Assembly: GCF_029688735.1 (NCBI RefSeq) | Contig: NZ_JARULD010000004.1 | Span: 1 to 64,000, forward strand | Length of the DNA: 64,000 nt | Direction: 5' to 3' | DNA from: Qipengyuania flavescens | GTDB lineage: Bacteria > Pseudomonadota > Alphaproteobacteria > Sphingomonadales > Sphingomonadaceae | Shown: piece by piece, positions 9,265 to 19,400 of the stretch | How the letters are laid out: each line of letters begins with the position of its first letter | Position numbering within the stretch: the stretch's first letter is position 1 | The notes under the pieces: model-generated | Told to the model about the DNA's origin: nothing | Database searches by the model: none | Seen by the model: only the letters and a program-made list of their open reading frames with translations | Position numbers and translations under genes: made by a program

Positions 9265-9492
9265 CTATCTATCTTCGTAGTATACGGTAACACCCAACTT
9301 TTTGTCCTGGGCGGTGAACATCGCTCCGCCAAGCTCGAGCGCATCAAACAACCTGCCGAGGTCTTCAGGGCTGACCGTCCCGTCAGTTTCGAAGCGCGTA
9401 ACAATCGCATCACCGACCCCCGCCTTTTTGGCTAGGTCGCCTACTGACCAATCTAAGCCGGCTCGGGCCATCTTGCATTGAAGCGGATGCAT
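9265..9492 (-). CDS. Small XRE-type helix-turn-helix regulator
   Basis: 75 residues from the ATG at 9492, or 87 from an in-frame TTG at 9528 whose AGGAG lies only two bases upstream. The sequence LQCKMARAGLDWSVGDLAKKAGVG followed by TVSPEDLGRLFDALELGG is a compact HTH_3 domain with almost nothing else; short proteins of this shape are common in alphaproteobacteria. It converges on the ATP-grasp gene with a 21-base gap. DNA target and ligand are unknown. It may be a leftover of a mobile segment, as it sits just outside the left repeat. Confidence 0.75.
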   Translation of the reverse strand: MHPLQCKMARAGLDWSVGDLAKKAGVGDAIVTRFETDGTVSPEDLGRLFDALELGGAMFTAQDKKLGVTVYYEDR

Positions 9493-10064
9493 AAGTTGTA
9501 AATTATCGTAGCTCGGCTCTTCAGACAAGGCTCCTGCTTTTTCACCTTCTGAAAACTAGTTTTAAAGCCCATTGAACGGAACCCTCGGGCTCGACAGTCT
9601 GCTTCGTCAAGAACGCAGCGGGTTCTAACTTGTTGCCGGAAACGCAGATGCGGTAGGTCAAGCTGAACTTTTCCCGAGGTGTTGCTAAGGCATCCACTCC
9701 CGGGAAGACTAGCTTCGCGTCCGCTTTTGGGGAGAGCAAATCGGGGAAGCTACGAATGAGATGAGGGCGCGAAGCTGACGATAGTAGGACAGTGAGACCA
9801 GAATTTTCCCAATGACTACCGTGCCCATCTCTTTCATGTCGGGTGCGCCACTAGCGAAGATTCGCGAAATTCTAGGATTCTCAAATTCAACCGACAGACA
9901 TATGATGGGTGGTTATTAATCGAAAGCGGACTGGCGCTTTTCGGGAGCAGAAATCCGCCATACCCGTTCCGCCACAAGACGATTATTGCTACCCCTTGCT
10001 CGTGACATCGGGGAACGTTGCAAGACACCAGGGTGGGTTTTTCGCAGCTTGCCGCGCCCCGCGC
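9493..10064. other. 572-base gap without a supported gene
   Basis: Composition is lower in GC than the neighbouring genes. Two short open frames on the minus strand (9542-9739 and 9834-10028) have TTG or poorly supported starts and no recognisable domain; I do not call them. The gap contains the left copy of the 85-bp repeat (9764-9850) and ends at the 3' end of the P450-DyP gene. It looks like an island junction. Confidence 0.5.
9764..9850 (+). repeat. Left copy of 85-bp direct repeat, att-like, ending in a tRNA-Arg 3' end
   Basis: The stretch is an imperfect direct copy of 23206-23290. The best part is the last 45 bases, where AATGA.TAC.GTGCCCATC.CTTTCATGTCGGGTGCGCCA differs at only three places. 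The last 14 bases, TGTCGGGTGCGCCA, equal the 3' end (with CCA) common to tRNA-Arg genes of alphaproteobacteria, the usual target of tyrosine integrases. No full tRNA is present here. Together with the right copy it bounds 13.4 kb of accessory genes. Confidence 0.6.
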
Positions 10065-13000
10065 TCAGTTCTGGTTCTTAGGACCTAGCACCGCCATCGG
10101 GAGGGCAGTCGGCAGACCCTCCGAACCCGCATTGCAATTGGCCAGATAGAGCAGTGCACTACGACTGGGGAGGAAGAAATAGCCTCCCGCCTTAAGGGTG
10201 ACGTAGCGGCCCAACCCTTCAAGCTTGATGCTTCCCCCCGCTGTCGGGACGGTGAAGGTCCGAGCCGATCCCCCGCCGTTGCCCAGGAGCGGATCGTCCT
10301 CGTCATCCAGTGCATGAAAATGGGGTGCGCCAATCCAGCTGCGTTGGACGAACTCGAACTGACGCTCGAGATCGCCGCATATGGCCATGAAAAACAACCC
10401 TTTCTCCTTGCCATCATCTCTTTCATAGACACGTCCTCGGCGCATGAGCCGATGCCGGTTGACGATGGCGATTTCTTTCTCGTCGCCGGGCTGAAGGCTA
10501 TCCCTAGGATTTGCGCGCCTGACATGCGAGCCGAGGGGGCACTGGAGGCCCCTCGGATCGTCCCGTCCGAAGTCCAGGACGAAATCCTCCCCGCTGACTT
10601 CACCCGCCCGCGCGGGATTTCGCAAGAGCGACGAGCCATTCTGCCAACGGCCGACCATCTTCGCCGCGACCCAGTCCGCATCGACGACCGATCCCAGCGC
10701 GCCGCTCAGATGGCGGTAACGGTTCCGGGTTTGAGCGGCGATATCGGCACAGCTCCGCGCGAACTCTTCGGGATGCTGCTCGAGAACGCGAACCGCCATG
10801 AAAGAGCCGTTTCGGGCGAAATCGCGAACCGTCTGCGGCGCGTGGGCTCGGCCGAAACGAGGATAGCGCCTTGCGGCGCTTGCCGTATCGGGGAGTATGT
10901 CGAAAGGATCGTCTTGTACGGGAACGGTCACCGAGGGCGGGAAATATCCCTGCGCATTGCGGTAACCGTAAACCATCTCTCCCGCGGGGATTACATCGTC
11001 GGGGTTGCGATCGCGAGCGCCCTTGAGAGAACCCTCGATGACCGGCTGCACCATACCATCGCGAAATCCGAAGTGGTCCGTTGGAAAACCCGTCTGATCC
11101 AGAGGCAGGGCATCTTGGCAATCGACCACCTGAGCTCCATGCGCAGAAGCGAGGGCGAACTGGAACGCCAGTCTCGCGCGATGGTCTTCCGCATCTGCGG
11201 AATACACGCACAGAATCGCGTCCACGGAAGACCGTCCCATCGCGTCGTCCCACCGGAGGGATGTCGTTGGGTCGTCGCCAAGACGCGCCGCCCGCTCGCG
11301 CATGCCCATCACGAATTGGCCGGGGAATTGGTCCATGAGGGGATGATCGTCGCCCACCAAGCGGCGGATGCCGCTAGCGCTCATCCCGATCGCAACGGCT
11401 CCCCCGACAGGATCGTTTTCCCCGAAGGCGATGCGAGACTGTTGAGCAAGCGTTTGATCGACGTCAATGGCATTGACGGCAAGCGTTTTGAGATGATCGT
11501 CGGCCCACTGGAGCGGAAAACCAGTCAGGGCACGCAGCCAACGGGCAGTCCGCTCAGAATCGTCCGCCAAGCGCAAGAGTATATAGGTCGCATATGGCAG
11601 CCTTCCGAAGCCGTTGAAGACGATGGCCTGAACTTCCTCGCTCTCTACCTCGCTGTCGGTCCGCGGGGAAGATCCGAACAGAGCGAGCCATTCTCTCGCC
11701 TGGCTGTCACTCACGGCTCTGGCTAAGCCGTCTCGGATCAATGAGTTACGGCGAATTTGGTCGGCCGTCAGATGGGGGAACCGCGCATACCAGAAGGCTG
11801 TCGGTATCTGCTTGCGCCGGACGTAGTGCTTGAACTGGTCGCCGTTGCGCGCTCCCTCGCCCATGAGATAACGGGCTGCCGGAAAGCCTTCGCAATTCGA
11901 CCATACGGCGGTCTGCCCGATGTGCGCCCGCGTAATGAAATCTTCCAGATAGCTTTCCCAGCTCCCGTCGTAGTTCGACTGGAAGATCATCGTATCCGTG
12001 CCCGGCAATCGCACCCATCGCGCGAACTGGATCGTGCCCATGCTGAGAACGAAGCCGGGCCTGAAGTAATGGGTCACTACCTGACCGATACCCCACAAGG
12101 CGAAGGCGAGGGTGAAACGACGAAAAATCCCCCGCTTGAGAGGCGTGACCACGGTTATGTGATTCTTGACGTAACCCGGTAGATCTTCGCTCTGCGCCAG
12201 GGTCCTGAGATGGGCCAGCGTGGGACGTTCGGTATCAACCGGATCGCGGATCTCCTTCCACCGCAAGACTGCGACGGCGGCGCCGAAGATCAAAGCGAAC
12301 AAGGCCAGCGTCGCCAACAGGCTCTGAAGAGCCAGCCAGGGAAGCGACAACCACAGCGCGGCACGATCCCCGTTTCCCGGATCGAGAACGAGGTAGAGAA
12401 GCGTTCCCGCGATCACAGCAATGGTCGTGAAACCCAACGCTACGCGCCTGAACAGCGAGGAGCGCAACACGATGTGCCAGAGCGTCGGACGGGTGGCGGC
12501 ATCCCATCGTGACAACGCAGGTTCGCAGCCGGGCGGCTTCAGAAGCAGCGTCTCGAACTCCCGGCCCTTGGCGGCGAGCGCACGCCAGTCTGGATCACTC
12601 GCCAGTTTCGGATCCTGACGGATGAGGCGCCGGACATGGCCCAGAACGAGCGCCGGGCGGCTGCTTCGGCCGAGTTCCTTCGCCTGGTAGGCATCGATGG
12701 CTTGCCGGACATAACGTGACAGTTTGTCCTCGCGGGCGATTTCGCTCACCGAAAGGCCTGGCATGCCGTAGAAGTTCAGCGCGGTGGCCCCCCAGGGCTT
12801 TCCATGTACGCGGACGCGCTTGCCCAAGACATAGTCTACGAATTCCCCGGCTCCGGTGAAGTCTGTCGGCTCGAGGACGCGTCGCAAGGGACCCTCGATG
12901 GCCGCGATGACCGCAGCTGCATGGGAGAAATCACCATCCATGTCGATTTCGAGGAGTGCAATCGTCCGGACATCGTCGTCCTCGGCAAGATCGGCGGCCG

Positions 13001-14477
13001 TGAGAGAGAGGAAATGAACGGTCCCGGCCGAATCGAGGGTGTCGCGGATTGATTTGGAAGAGAATTCCGCTTCGATCTTCCGGTTGAGCGACGCGGCGTC
13101 CGTGCCACTCGGAAGGGGCAGGGCAAAGAGCAGCCCAGTCTGGTCGAACCCGTTCGAAGGGTGTTCGTCAGGCGATCGGGAATAGGTGAGGGGGGCATGG
13201 CGAGGATAGGGACCCAGCCATTCCATGCGGAGCTTCGCCAGCGACTTGTCGATGCCCTTGCATCGCAAGAGCGCTCCAATAGTCGGGGTGATCTGCGCCA
13301 TCGCAAGATATTCGCCCAAGCATCGATGCGTGAGATGGCCGAAAAGAAGATCTGGCTTGCCTTCGCGATCGGCCTGGAAGGTGCCGGGGCGACGAAAGGC
13401 ATGGGGATCGCGTAAGGCGGCCATGGTCGACACGAGAACCACGTTTTGTGCAGGAATGGTGAAGGTCGAGCCGTCGGGTCGCTCGACCGTGGTTTCGCGC
13501 GGGCACCAACGCCATTGACCCGGAGCCAGAGCGGGATCGAGCCGACCCGCTTCGAGCAGGATTCGTTCGAGACCAGCGGTGTCGTGGCCACGTGCGGCCA
13601 CGATCGCGGCTTTGCGCGCCTTGCGGTTCTTCCGCAACAGGTTGAGCATCTTTCCGCCGGCGAGCGCATTGGTGGGGACGAATCCGACGGCCAGACCGAT
13701 CAGTATCGCTCGCGCTTCGGCGTGTGTCGGGCCGTCTGCCTCTTCCCGTCCCATCCGCACGATCCGGCCCGCGAGCGTATCAGGCGGGGATGCCATGCTC
13801 GCGGCCGACGCCAAAGCACGATCGGCCAAGGGACGAAGTCGGGCGCCGGCCGCGCTTGCCAATTCGGCCGCCACGGGCTTTCCCATCGGATCTGCAAATA
13901 GGAAGTTGGACGAAGCGATGGTCCACTGCGCGAACTCGTCCGCGTCGCCTGGCGCGAAGCCGAAATAGCGACAACAGACTTCCGCGGCGACACGAGTGAT
14001 CAGATCGCTTTGAGCGTCTATCTCCCCCTTGGCCGCCTCGAGCAAAGCGTCCGCAAAATCGGAGGAGAGCGCCGAGACCAGCGCAAGATCAGCCTTCGGA
14101 TCGATCAACCTCTGGATGATCTTCTTTTGGCGTTCGTGGGCTGCGCCTTCGAGACCGAGGAGGAACGTCGCTCCTCCGGCGAGCGCCTTCATTTCCGGGC
14201 CGAACGGCGTGGGAAACAGCTCCGGGCGCTCGAGCACCAAGCGGACGTCCCGATCGCGGGTCAGGACCGTCAATCCTCCGATTCTCGCGACGGGAGCAAA
14301 AATCTGAAGGACTCGCAGTATGGGCCAAAGGAGCCTGCGATAGAGAGCGGCCGTCAGCCGTGCCTTCAACTTTCTCGAGCCGAGGCGCGAAATGTCGAAG
14401 GGCGGAACGTCGCGGGGTTCCGGGAGGATGTCGCCCGGCCGGTCGGAGTGGAGACGGGCATACTTCCACATCGTCAT
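10065..14477 (-). CDS. Cytochrome P450 - membrane linker - DyP-type peroxidase fusion
   Basis: 1470 residues. Residues about 60-420 are a P450: ExxR at 309-312 (EAGR) and the haem-thiolate loop FGHLTHRCLG at 379-388 with Cys386. Its I-helix region (GFVPTNA, 265-271) lacks the usual acid-threonine pair. Residues about 440-660 match nothing I know. Two hydrophobic stretches (678-698 and 708-738) suggest a membrane anchor. Residues 815-920 (FARWVRLPG, NYDGSWESYLEDF) are a segment I recall beside DyP and catalase-type enzymes. Residues about 950-1470 are a complete DyP peroxidase: GFRDG at 1137-1141 with the distal Asp1140, and GSHVRRANPR at 1316-1325 with the proximal haem ligand His1318. It would carry two haems. 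It starts three bases after the SARP-like regulator and is likely controlled by it. Substrate unknown. Confidence 0.85.
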   Translation of the reverse strand: MTMWKYARLHSDRPGDILPEPRDVPPFDISRLGSRKLKARLTAALYRRLLWPILRVLQIFAPVARIGGLTVLTRDRDVRLVLERPELFPTPFGPEMKALAGGATFLLGLEGAAHERQKKIIQRLIDPKADLALVSALSSDFADALLEAAKGEIDAQSDLITRVAAEVCCRYFGFAPGDADEFAQWTIASSNFLFADPMGKPVAAELASAAGARLRPLADRALASAASMASPPDTLAGRIVRMGREEADGPTHAEARAILIGLAVGFVPTNALAGGKMLNLLRKNRKARKAAIVAARGHDTAGLERILLEAGRLDPALAPGQWRWCPRETTVERPDGSTFTIPAQNVVLVSTMAALRDPHAFRRPGTFQADREGKPDLLFGHLTHRCLGEYLAMAQITPTIGALLRCKGIDKSLAKLRMEWLGPYPRHAPLTYSRSPDEHPSNGFDQTGLLFALPLPSGTDAASLNRKIEAEFSSKSIRDTLDSAGTVHFLSLTAADLAEDDDVRTIALLEIDMDGDFSHAAAVIAAIEGPLRRVLEPTDFTGAGEFVDYVLGKRVRVHGKPWGATALNFYGMPGLSVSEIAREDKLSRYVRQAIDAYQAKELGRSSRPALVLGHVRRLIRQDPKLASDPDWRALAAKGREFETLLLKPPGCEPALSRWDAATRPTLWHIVLRSSLFRRVALGFTTIAVIAGTLLYLVLDPGNGDRAALWLSLPWLALQSLLATLALFALIFGAAVAVLRWKEIRDPVDTERPTLAHLRTLAQSEDLPGYVKNHITVVTPLKRGIFRRFTLAFALWGIGQVVTHYFRPGFVLSMGTIQFARWVRLPGTDTMIFQSNYDGSWESYLEDFITRAHIGQTAVWSNCEGFPAARYLMGEGARNGDQFKHYVRRKQIPTAFWYARFPHLTADQIRRNSLIRDGLARAVSDSQAREWLALFGSSPRTDSEVESEEVQAIVFNGFGRLPYATYILLRLADDSERTARWLRALTGFPLQWADDHLKTLAVNAIDVDQTLAQQSRIAFGENDPVGGAVAIGMSASGIRRLVGDDHPLMDQFPGQFVMGMRERAARLGDDPTTSLRWDDAMGRSSVDAILCVYSADAEDHRARLAFQFALASAHGAQVVDCQDALPLDQTGFPTDHFGFRDGMVQPVIEGSLKGARDRNPDDVIPAGEMVYGYRNAQGYFPPSVTVPVQDDPFDILPDTASAARRYPRFGRAHAPQTVRDFARNGSFMAVRVLEQHPEEFARSCADIAAQTRNRYRHLSGALGSVVDADWVAAKMVGRWQNGSSLLRNPARAGEVSGEDFVLDFGRDDPRGLQCPLGSHVRRANPRDSLQPGDEKEIAIVNRHRLMRRGRVYERDDGKEKGLFFMAICGDLERQFEFVQRSWIGAPHFHALDDEDDPLLGNGGGSARTFTVPTAGGSIKLEGLGRYVTLKAGGYFFLPSRSALLYLANCNAGSEGLPTALPMAVLGPKNQN

Positions 14478-14480
14478 CGC

Positions 14481-16181
14481 TCAGGATTTTCCAACGGAGT
14501 AAAGGAGAGGCCGGTCGCCATCGTCGAATTCGACCGCTCGTCTCAATCTTCTTACCCAACTGGTATCCTGGAAAGGTATCCAGTCGAGCATTGCTCTATA
14601 TCGGGCGGGATTTCCCTCGAGCATCTCGCTCCGGGCGCTGCGTGCTTCCTTCAACCGCCCAGCACAGCTGTGCGAGGCTGTTTCGATCACATGCGCGAGT
14701 ACGTAGCCCGGATGTGTGGTCTTGATCGTCTGAGCGATTTCGATAGCTTCGTCGTAGCGCTCGAGCATCCAGTATACCGTTGCCAGTTCGCCGAGGGCAA
14801 AGAAGCGCTTGGCATCGAGAGGAGCGAGAAAGAGAGCATGCTGGAGCGGAGCGACCGCACTCTCGGCATCTCCCGCCAGATAATGAGCCGCCCCCAAATG
14901 CACGAAGGCCTGGGCTAGACTCGGATCCAGCTCGCAGGCGCGCCTTAGGTGCTGCATCGCCGTGCCCCCCCGATAGTGCCAGGTGTCGAGAATGCCATGA
15001 AACAGATGCCCCCGCGCATCCGTGGGATCGGCCCGCATGGCCGAGCGAATGAGCGGAGCGAGGTGGGAAGAGGCGGAGGTATCCGACCGGTCGATCCAGT
15101 GCTGCCACAGTTCCAGATTGGCCCGTAGCATCAGAAGCTCACCGTTCTCGGGATAGCGCTCCATGGCAGATTCGATCAGAGACCTAGCGAGGTCGAAGGA
15201 TTCCCGGGTGAATTGATCGATATGAAACCGGATCCGCCAATTCTGCTCGGCGAGATCGAGCGGTTCATGGGGCTCGCCCAGCCGGAAATGGCGTTGCTCA
15301 CAAGTGTCGAATGTCGCTCCGAAACAATTGACCGCTCGCGCTATCTCGGCCGAGAAGCTCGCATTGTCTCCCCTGTCGATCCGTCGGGTCTCTGTCCATC
15401 GAATGATCCGCCCCGGCATTTCCAGCAGCGCGAAATTGATTTCGGTCCCGCCGTCGGTCTCATGGACTTCCGAGCGTGCCAGATAGCGCACGCCGAGACG
15501 TTCCGAGACTGTTTCGCTCGACAGTTTTCCGTCTTGATCCGGCGAGATATCGTAGGCGGCGACGTTTGGCAGCCAGCGCACCTTCGTGAGCAAATCGACG
15601 AGCGAATGATAGGTGCGGTCGGCGGTCGACCGTGCTCCGTCCGAAGACCGAACTAACGAGGTGGGCATCACGGCGATCTGAGCTTTGAGTCGTCCTGTGG
15701 GATGGGCAGGTGGGGCAGAGCGCTCCAGATGCCTGTGGCCGGGTGCGGAGCGCTCTTCGAGTTCCGATCGCATGGCGCGGAGCCAATCCTCGAAGCCTTC
15801 TTCTCCGGCTAGATCCACCCCCTCGCAAAACTGTCTTTGCAGATGGTGCGTGGGATTCTCGAGAAAGTCGATCGTCACCTTGTCGGCCCTAAGCGACACC
15901 GTTCGCTGGCCGACGTCCAGGATGTCGAGGTCATGACGCGCAAGCAGGGTGCGGAGATTGGACAGTTCGCGCCGCAGACTGCTTTGCGCCTGCTTCTGGC
16001 CACGCGATCCCCATAGGACTTGCTGGAGCCAGACCCGCGAACGCTCTAGTCTGTCGGCCGTGGCGAGCAGGGCCAGCAGCGCAACCGCCTTCTTACTGGA
16101 TATCTCGATCCTTTCGCCCGTGGTGGATTCCAACCTCGGAGGCCCAAGGAGATAGAGCCTAGATGTAATTTCACTGCCCAT
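14481..16181 (-). CDS. SARP/BTAD-like transcriptional regulator with TPR domain
   Basis: 566 residues from the ATG at 16181; the frame is open 58 codons further, but the fold begins just after this Met. The N-terminus (RLYLLGPPRLES, then ISSKKAVALLALLA, RELSNLRTLL) is an OmpR-type winged helix in the SARP arrangement, followed by a bacterial-transcription-activation-like region. The middle (IAVMPTSLVRSSD..., ERLGVRYLARSEVHETDGG) resembles the TolB/CadC-like segment of adenylate-cyclase-type regulators, and the last 250 residues are tetratricopeptide-like helices. It probably activates the P450-DyP gene lying three bases downstream and perhaps the divergent autotransporter gene. The signal it senses is not evident. 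Confidence 0.75.
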   Translation of the reverse strand: MGSEITSRLYLLGPPRLESTTGERIEISSKKAVALLALLATADRLERSRVWLQQVLWGSRGQKQAQSSLRRELSNLRTLLARHDLDILDVGQRTVSLRADKVTIDFLENPTHHLQRQFCEGVDLAGEEGFEDWLRAMRSELEERSAPGHRHLERSAPPAHPTGRLKAQIAVMPTSLVRSSDGARSTADRTYHSLVDLLTKVRWLPNVAAYDISPDQDGKLSSETVSERLGVRYLARSEVHETDGGTEINFALLEMPGRIIRWTETRRIDRGDNASFSAEIARAVNCFGATFDTCEQRHFRLGEPHEPLDLAEQNWRIRFHIDQFTRESFDLARSLIESAMERYPENGELLMLRANLELWQHWIDRSDTSASSHLAPLIRSAMRADPTDARGHLFHGILDTWHYRGGTAMQHLRRACELDPSLAQAFVHLGAAHYLAGDAESAVAPLQHALFLAPLDAKRFFALGELATVYWMLERYDEAIEIAQTIKTTHPGYVLAHVIETASHSCAGRLKEARSARSEMLEGNPARYRAMLDWIPFQDTSWVRRLRRAVEFDDGDRPLLYSVGKS

Positions 16182-16340
16182 TGCGCCCCATATCGTCAGT
16201 CGCCGCGCCGACCTCAGAGTGTGTTGGATGCGAACCGCCCCGCCTTCTGTCGATTGCCGAGGCGGTTTCAATTTCGTTTGCGGACTTCCCCCGCTTTGGA
16301 AAGGGTTAATAGCCCAATAAGCGAATTTTTCACGAAACTT

Positions 16341-16372
16341 GAGCGCTTTGTTCACTCTCGGCGAGCGCTTTG
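16341..16372. promoter_or_regulatory. Perfect 10-bp direct repeat, 22-bp period: candidate SARP operator
   Basis: GAGCGCTTTG occurs at 16341-16350 and again at 16363-16372, so the copies start 22 bases apart, two helical turns. SARP regulators are known to bind direct repeats spaced by 11 or 22 bases. The pair lies in the 285-base gap between the SARP-like gene and the divergent autotransporter, about 95 bases before the latter's start. That it is the operator is inference. Confidence 0.45.
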
Positions 16373-16466
16373 CGAACGCCGGTTATCCGATAGCGCCCCT
16401 AATCCGCACGAATATCGAGAGCGGAGAAACGAACAGTTTTACTCAGGGATATTGGGGGTTCATCGA

Positions 16467-19400
16467 ATGACCAGCAAAAAAACTCAGCTCGCGCTCGGGG
16501 TAGCGAGCGCAGCACTCATCACCGGTCTGACAGCTCCGGCGCAGGCGGCGTGCACGACGGACGGCAGCACCGTTACCTGCACGGCGGACAGCACTGCAGC
16601 GGAAGTCAATGCGGCGATGGCGGGAGTGGCGGGCGACGACGTCACTTTGGCGGTGCAGGCCGATGCTACGGTCGATCAGCCAGGTGGGGACGTCTCTCCC
16701 AGTCAGCAGGGCGCCGTCGAGATCGACAATGCCGGTGACCTCGGCGAGGACGCGGCCCGCGTCGGCATCTTCTATGTCGGCAATGACGCGGATGAGTTGA
16801 ATACCTTCAGCCTCGACAACAGCGGCTCGGTCTCCGGTCGCGTGCAGATCTATAGCGTTGGCGGCGACATCAGCCTCGACAATAGTGGGCTGCTGGGCAA
16901 CGGCGTGATCGTCGCGACCGCATCCGACGCTGCCGTCGATTTCACCAGCGCCGGCGACATCGACAGCGATTTCAACCCTGGCGTGGAAATATATACGCGC
17001 GGCGATATCGCCCTGGCTATCGACGGCAACGTCGGGACGACGGCGACCGACGCCGCGGCTTCGGACCTGCGCGACGTCATCGCCGGATCGCAGCAGTTCG
17101 TGTCCGATCCGTCCACCACGACGACCGAAACCACCGGCACGGCGACGACGACCACCACCTCATCCGGCTACGGCCGCGAAGGCGGTTCGGTCGCGGTCGC
17201 GGTTGGAGAGACCGCCAATACCGGGGCTATCACCGCTTATGGTCTGGAAGGAGCGTCAGTCTCGATCGACGGAGCGGTCGGCTCCGAAACGCAGTACAGT
17301 ACGGTCTCGGCAAGTTCGAACACGGTTGAGGGCAGCAGTTCCACGGTGTCGACGGTCGACGGAGCGGATTCCTCTTCGGTGAGCACCAGCTCCACCACCG
17401 CTATCGGTGGGACCGCCAGCGTCGCTGTCGGCGAAACGGGCTCGGTGAGCGGCTTCGTCTCGGCGAACGGGCGCTCTGGCGCCGATGTCGAGATCGACGG
17501 GTCGATCGGGACCACCGCCGCGCCGGCAGGAGCCTTCGCCACGTCGAATGCTACCGACTCCGCAAACACCAATACAACCTCATCGGTCGGAGCGGTTTTC
17601 ACCTCCACTACCGATCAGAGTTCCACGAGCGTCGGCGGCCTCGCTAGCGTGTCGGTAGGCGAATCGGGCGCTGTAACCGGTGGCATCTCGGCCAACGGTG
17701 TCGGCGGCGCCGAGGTCGCGGTGGATGGTACCGTCGGTCTCGCCGACGCCCCGAGCTTCGTCCAGGCTACTTCGAGCGGGTCGGCCGATACCTTTACCAA
17801 CGAATTCGTTTCTGATGGAGCTACCGGGGCCAGTAGCTACGCCGAGGCGAACACTTCAGCCAGCAACGGCGGGAACGCCTCGGTCGAATTGGGCGAAACT
17901 GCCACGGCCTTCGGTTCGGTCAACGCCTTCGCAAACGGCGATGCCTCGGTTGGCAATGCCGGGGTGATCACCGGCTCGGTCTCGGCTTCCGCCTCGGGTA
18001 GCGAGAACGAGAGCGGCTTCTTGAGCGAGAACGACGGCGCCGGCTCGAGCGCCTCTGCAAGCTATTCGCGCTCGGCAGATACCGGCGGAAGTGCGTCGAT
18101 CGTCAATGCGACCGGCGGCCTGATCGGTCTCGATGCAACGGCTCCAGTGAGCGTCAGCGCGAGCGGCGACACCGCGGCTTCGGTCACCAATGCCGGGCGT
18201 ATCAACGGCGACGTTTTCGTCCAGTCGGACGCCTTCGAGAACCAGAACGCCAATGCCTCCGGCTTCGTCACCGAAACCGACGCGGCGACTGGCATTGTCA
18301 CTTCGATCAGCACCAACGAAGACGTATCGTCCTCTGTCAATCTGGGGGGCGACGCCGCCTTTGCCAACGCCGACGGCGGTCTGGTTACCGGTAGTGTCAG
18401 CGTATCGGGTACTGGCAGCGCCGATATCGTCAACGAGGGCGCGGTTATCGGAACGACCTTCGCGCAGAGCCAGGCGACCGATTCAGCCTATTCCCGCGAT
18501 TTGGTCGAAACTACAGTCTTCGTGCCCGGAGCCGATGGCGGCACCACGGTTTCGCGGACCGACGATCAGACCTATGCCGAAACCTCCAGCGGAGGCGACG
18601 TGACTGGCGTCTACGCCGGAACGAACGGAGCCGTCCAGTTCGCGCCGTTCGGCGGCGCCAGTGATGGATCCGTCAGCCAGTTCGCCAATGGTGACAGTAC
18701 AGCCCTCGTAAGCGGAACCATCTTCGGCAACTTCACGGGCAATGCGACCGGTGCCGACTACGGTTATGTCTATGCAGACGTGCGTGAATCCACCTTCGAC
18801 GCCGATGGAGACCAGCGCAGTTTCGATCGCACCTACGCCTATGAGGAAACCAATCGTCAGGCCGACAGCACCAGTTCGCTGGCGGTAGATGGCGGTCGCC
18901 TGACGGGCGGCGCCTCGCTCTACGCCACGGGCTCGACCAGCGCCCAAATCGGAAATGGAGGGATGATCGAGGGATCGCTCAATCTGACGACACAGGGATT
19001 CGGCGGATATGATTACGCCGAATCCTACACCCTGAGCCAGGACTTCGACGAAGATGGCGTCTTTGTGGGCAGCACCGAAACCTTCACGGAAAGCCTGCAG
19101 CAGGTGGTCAATACGGGCGATGTCTCGGTTGCCATCGGCGAGGGTACCGTCGCCGGCACGGTCACGATGAACGGCGCGGGCGGTGCCAACAGCTTCACCT
19201 TGTCCGCGGACGGGACCGTGGGCGGCTCGGTTTCGCAGATTAGCAGCTATGGGGTCTTCGGTTACGACCGGACCCAGACCGAGGAAATCACGGCTGACGG
19301 CATCATCTATTCCGACGACTACAGCCAGAGTGTCGTCGCTTCCGGCGGCGATGTGACGGCCGATGTCGACGGTTCGATCGGCAACGGTGATCTGGGGCCG

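Noticed and set aside
9542-9739. 65-codon frame on the minus strand upstream of the XRE gene
   Set aside because: Only a TTG start, no ribosome binding site and no family match; it may be a remnant but I cannot support it.
10314-11726. 470-codon frame on the plus strand opposite the P450-DyP gene
   Set aside because: No protein-like pattern; shadow of the DyP coding frame.
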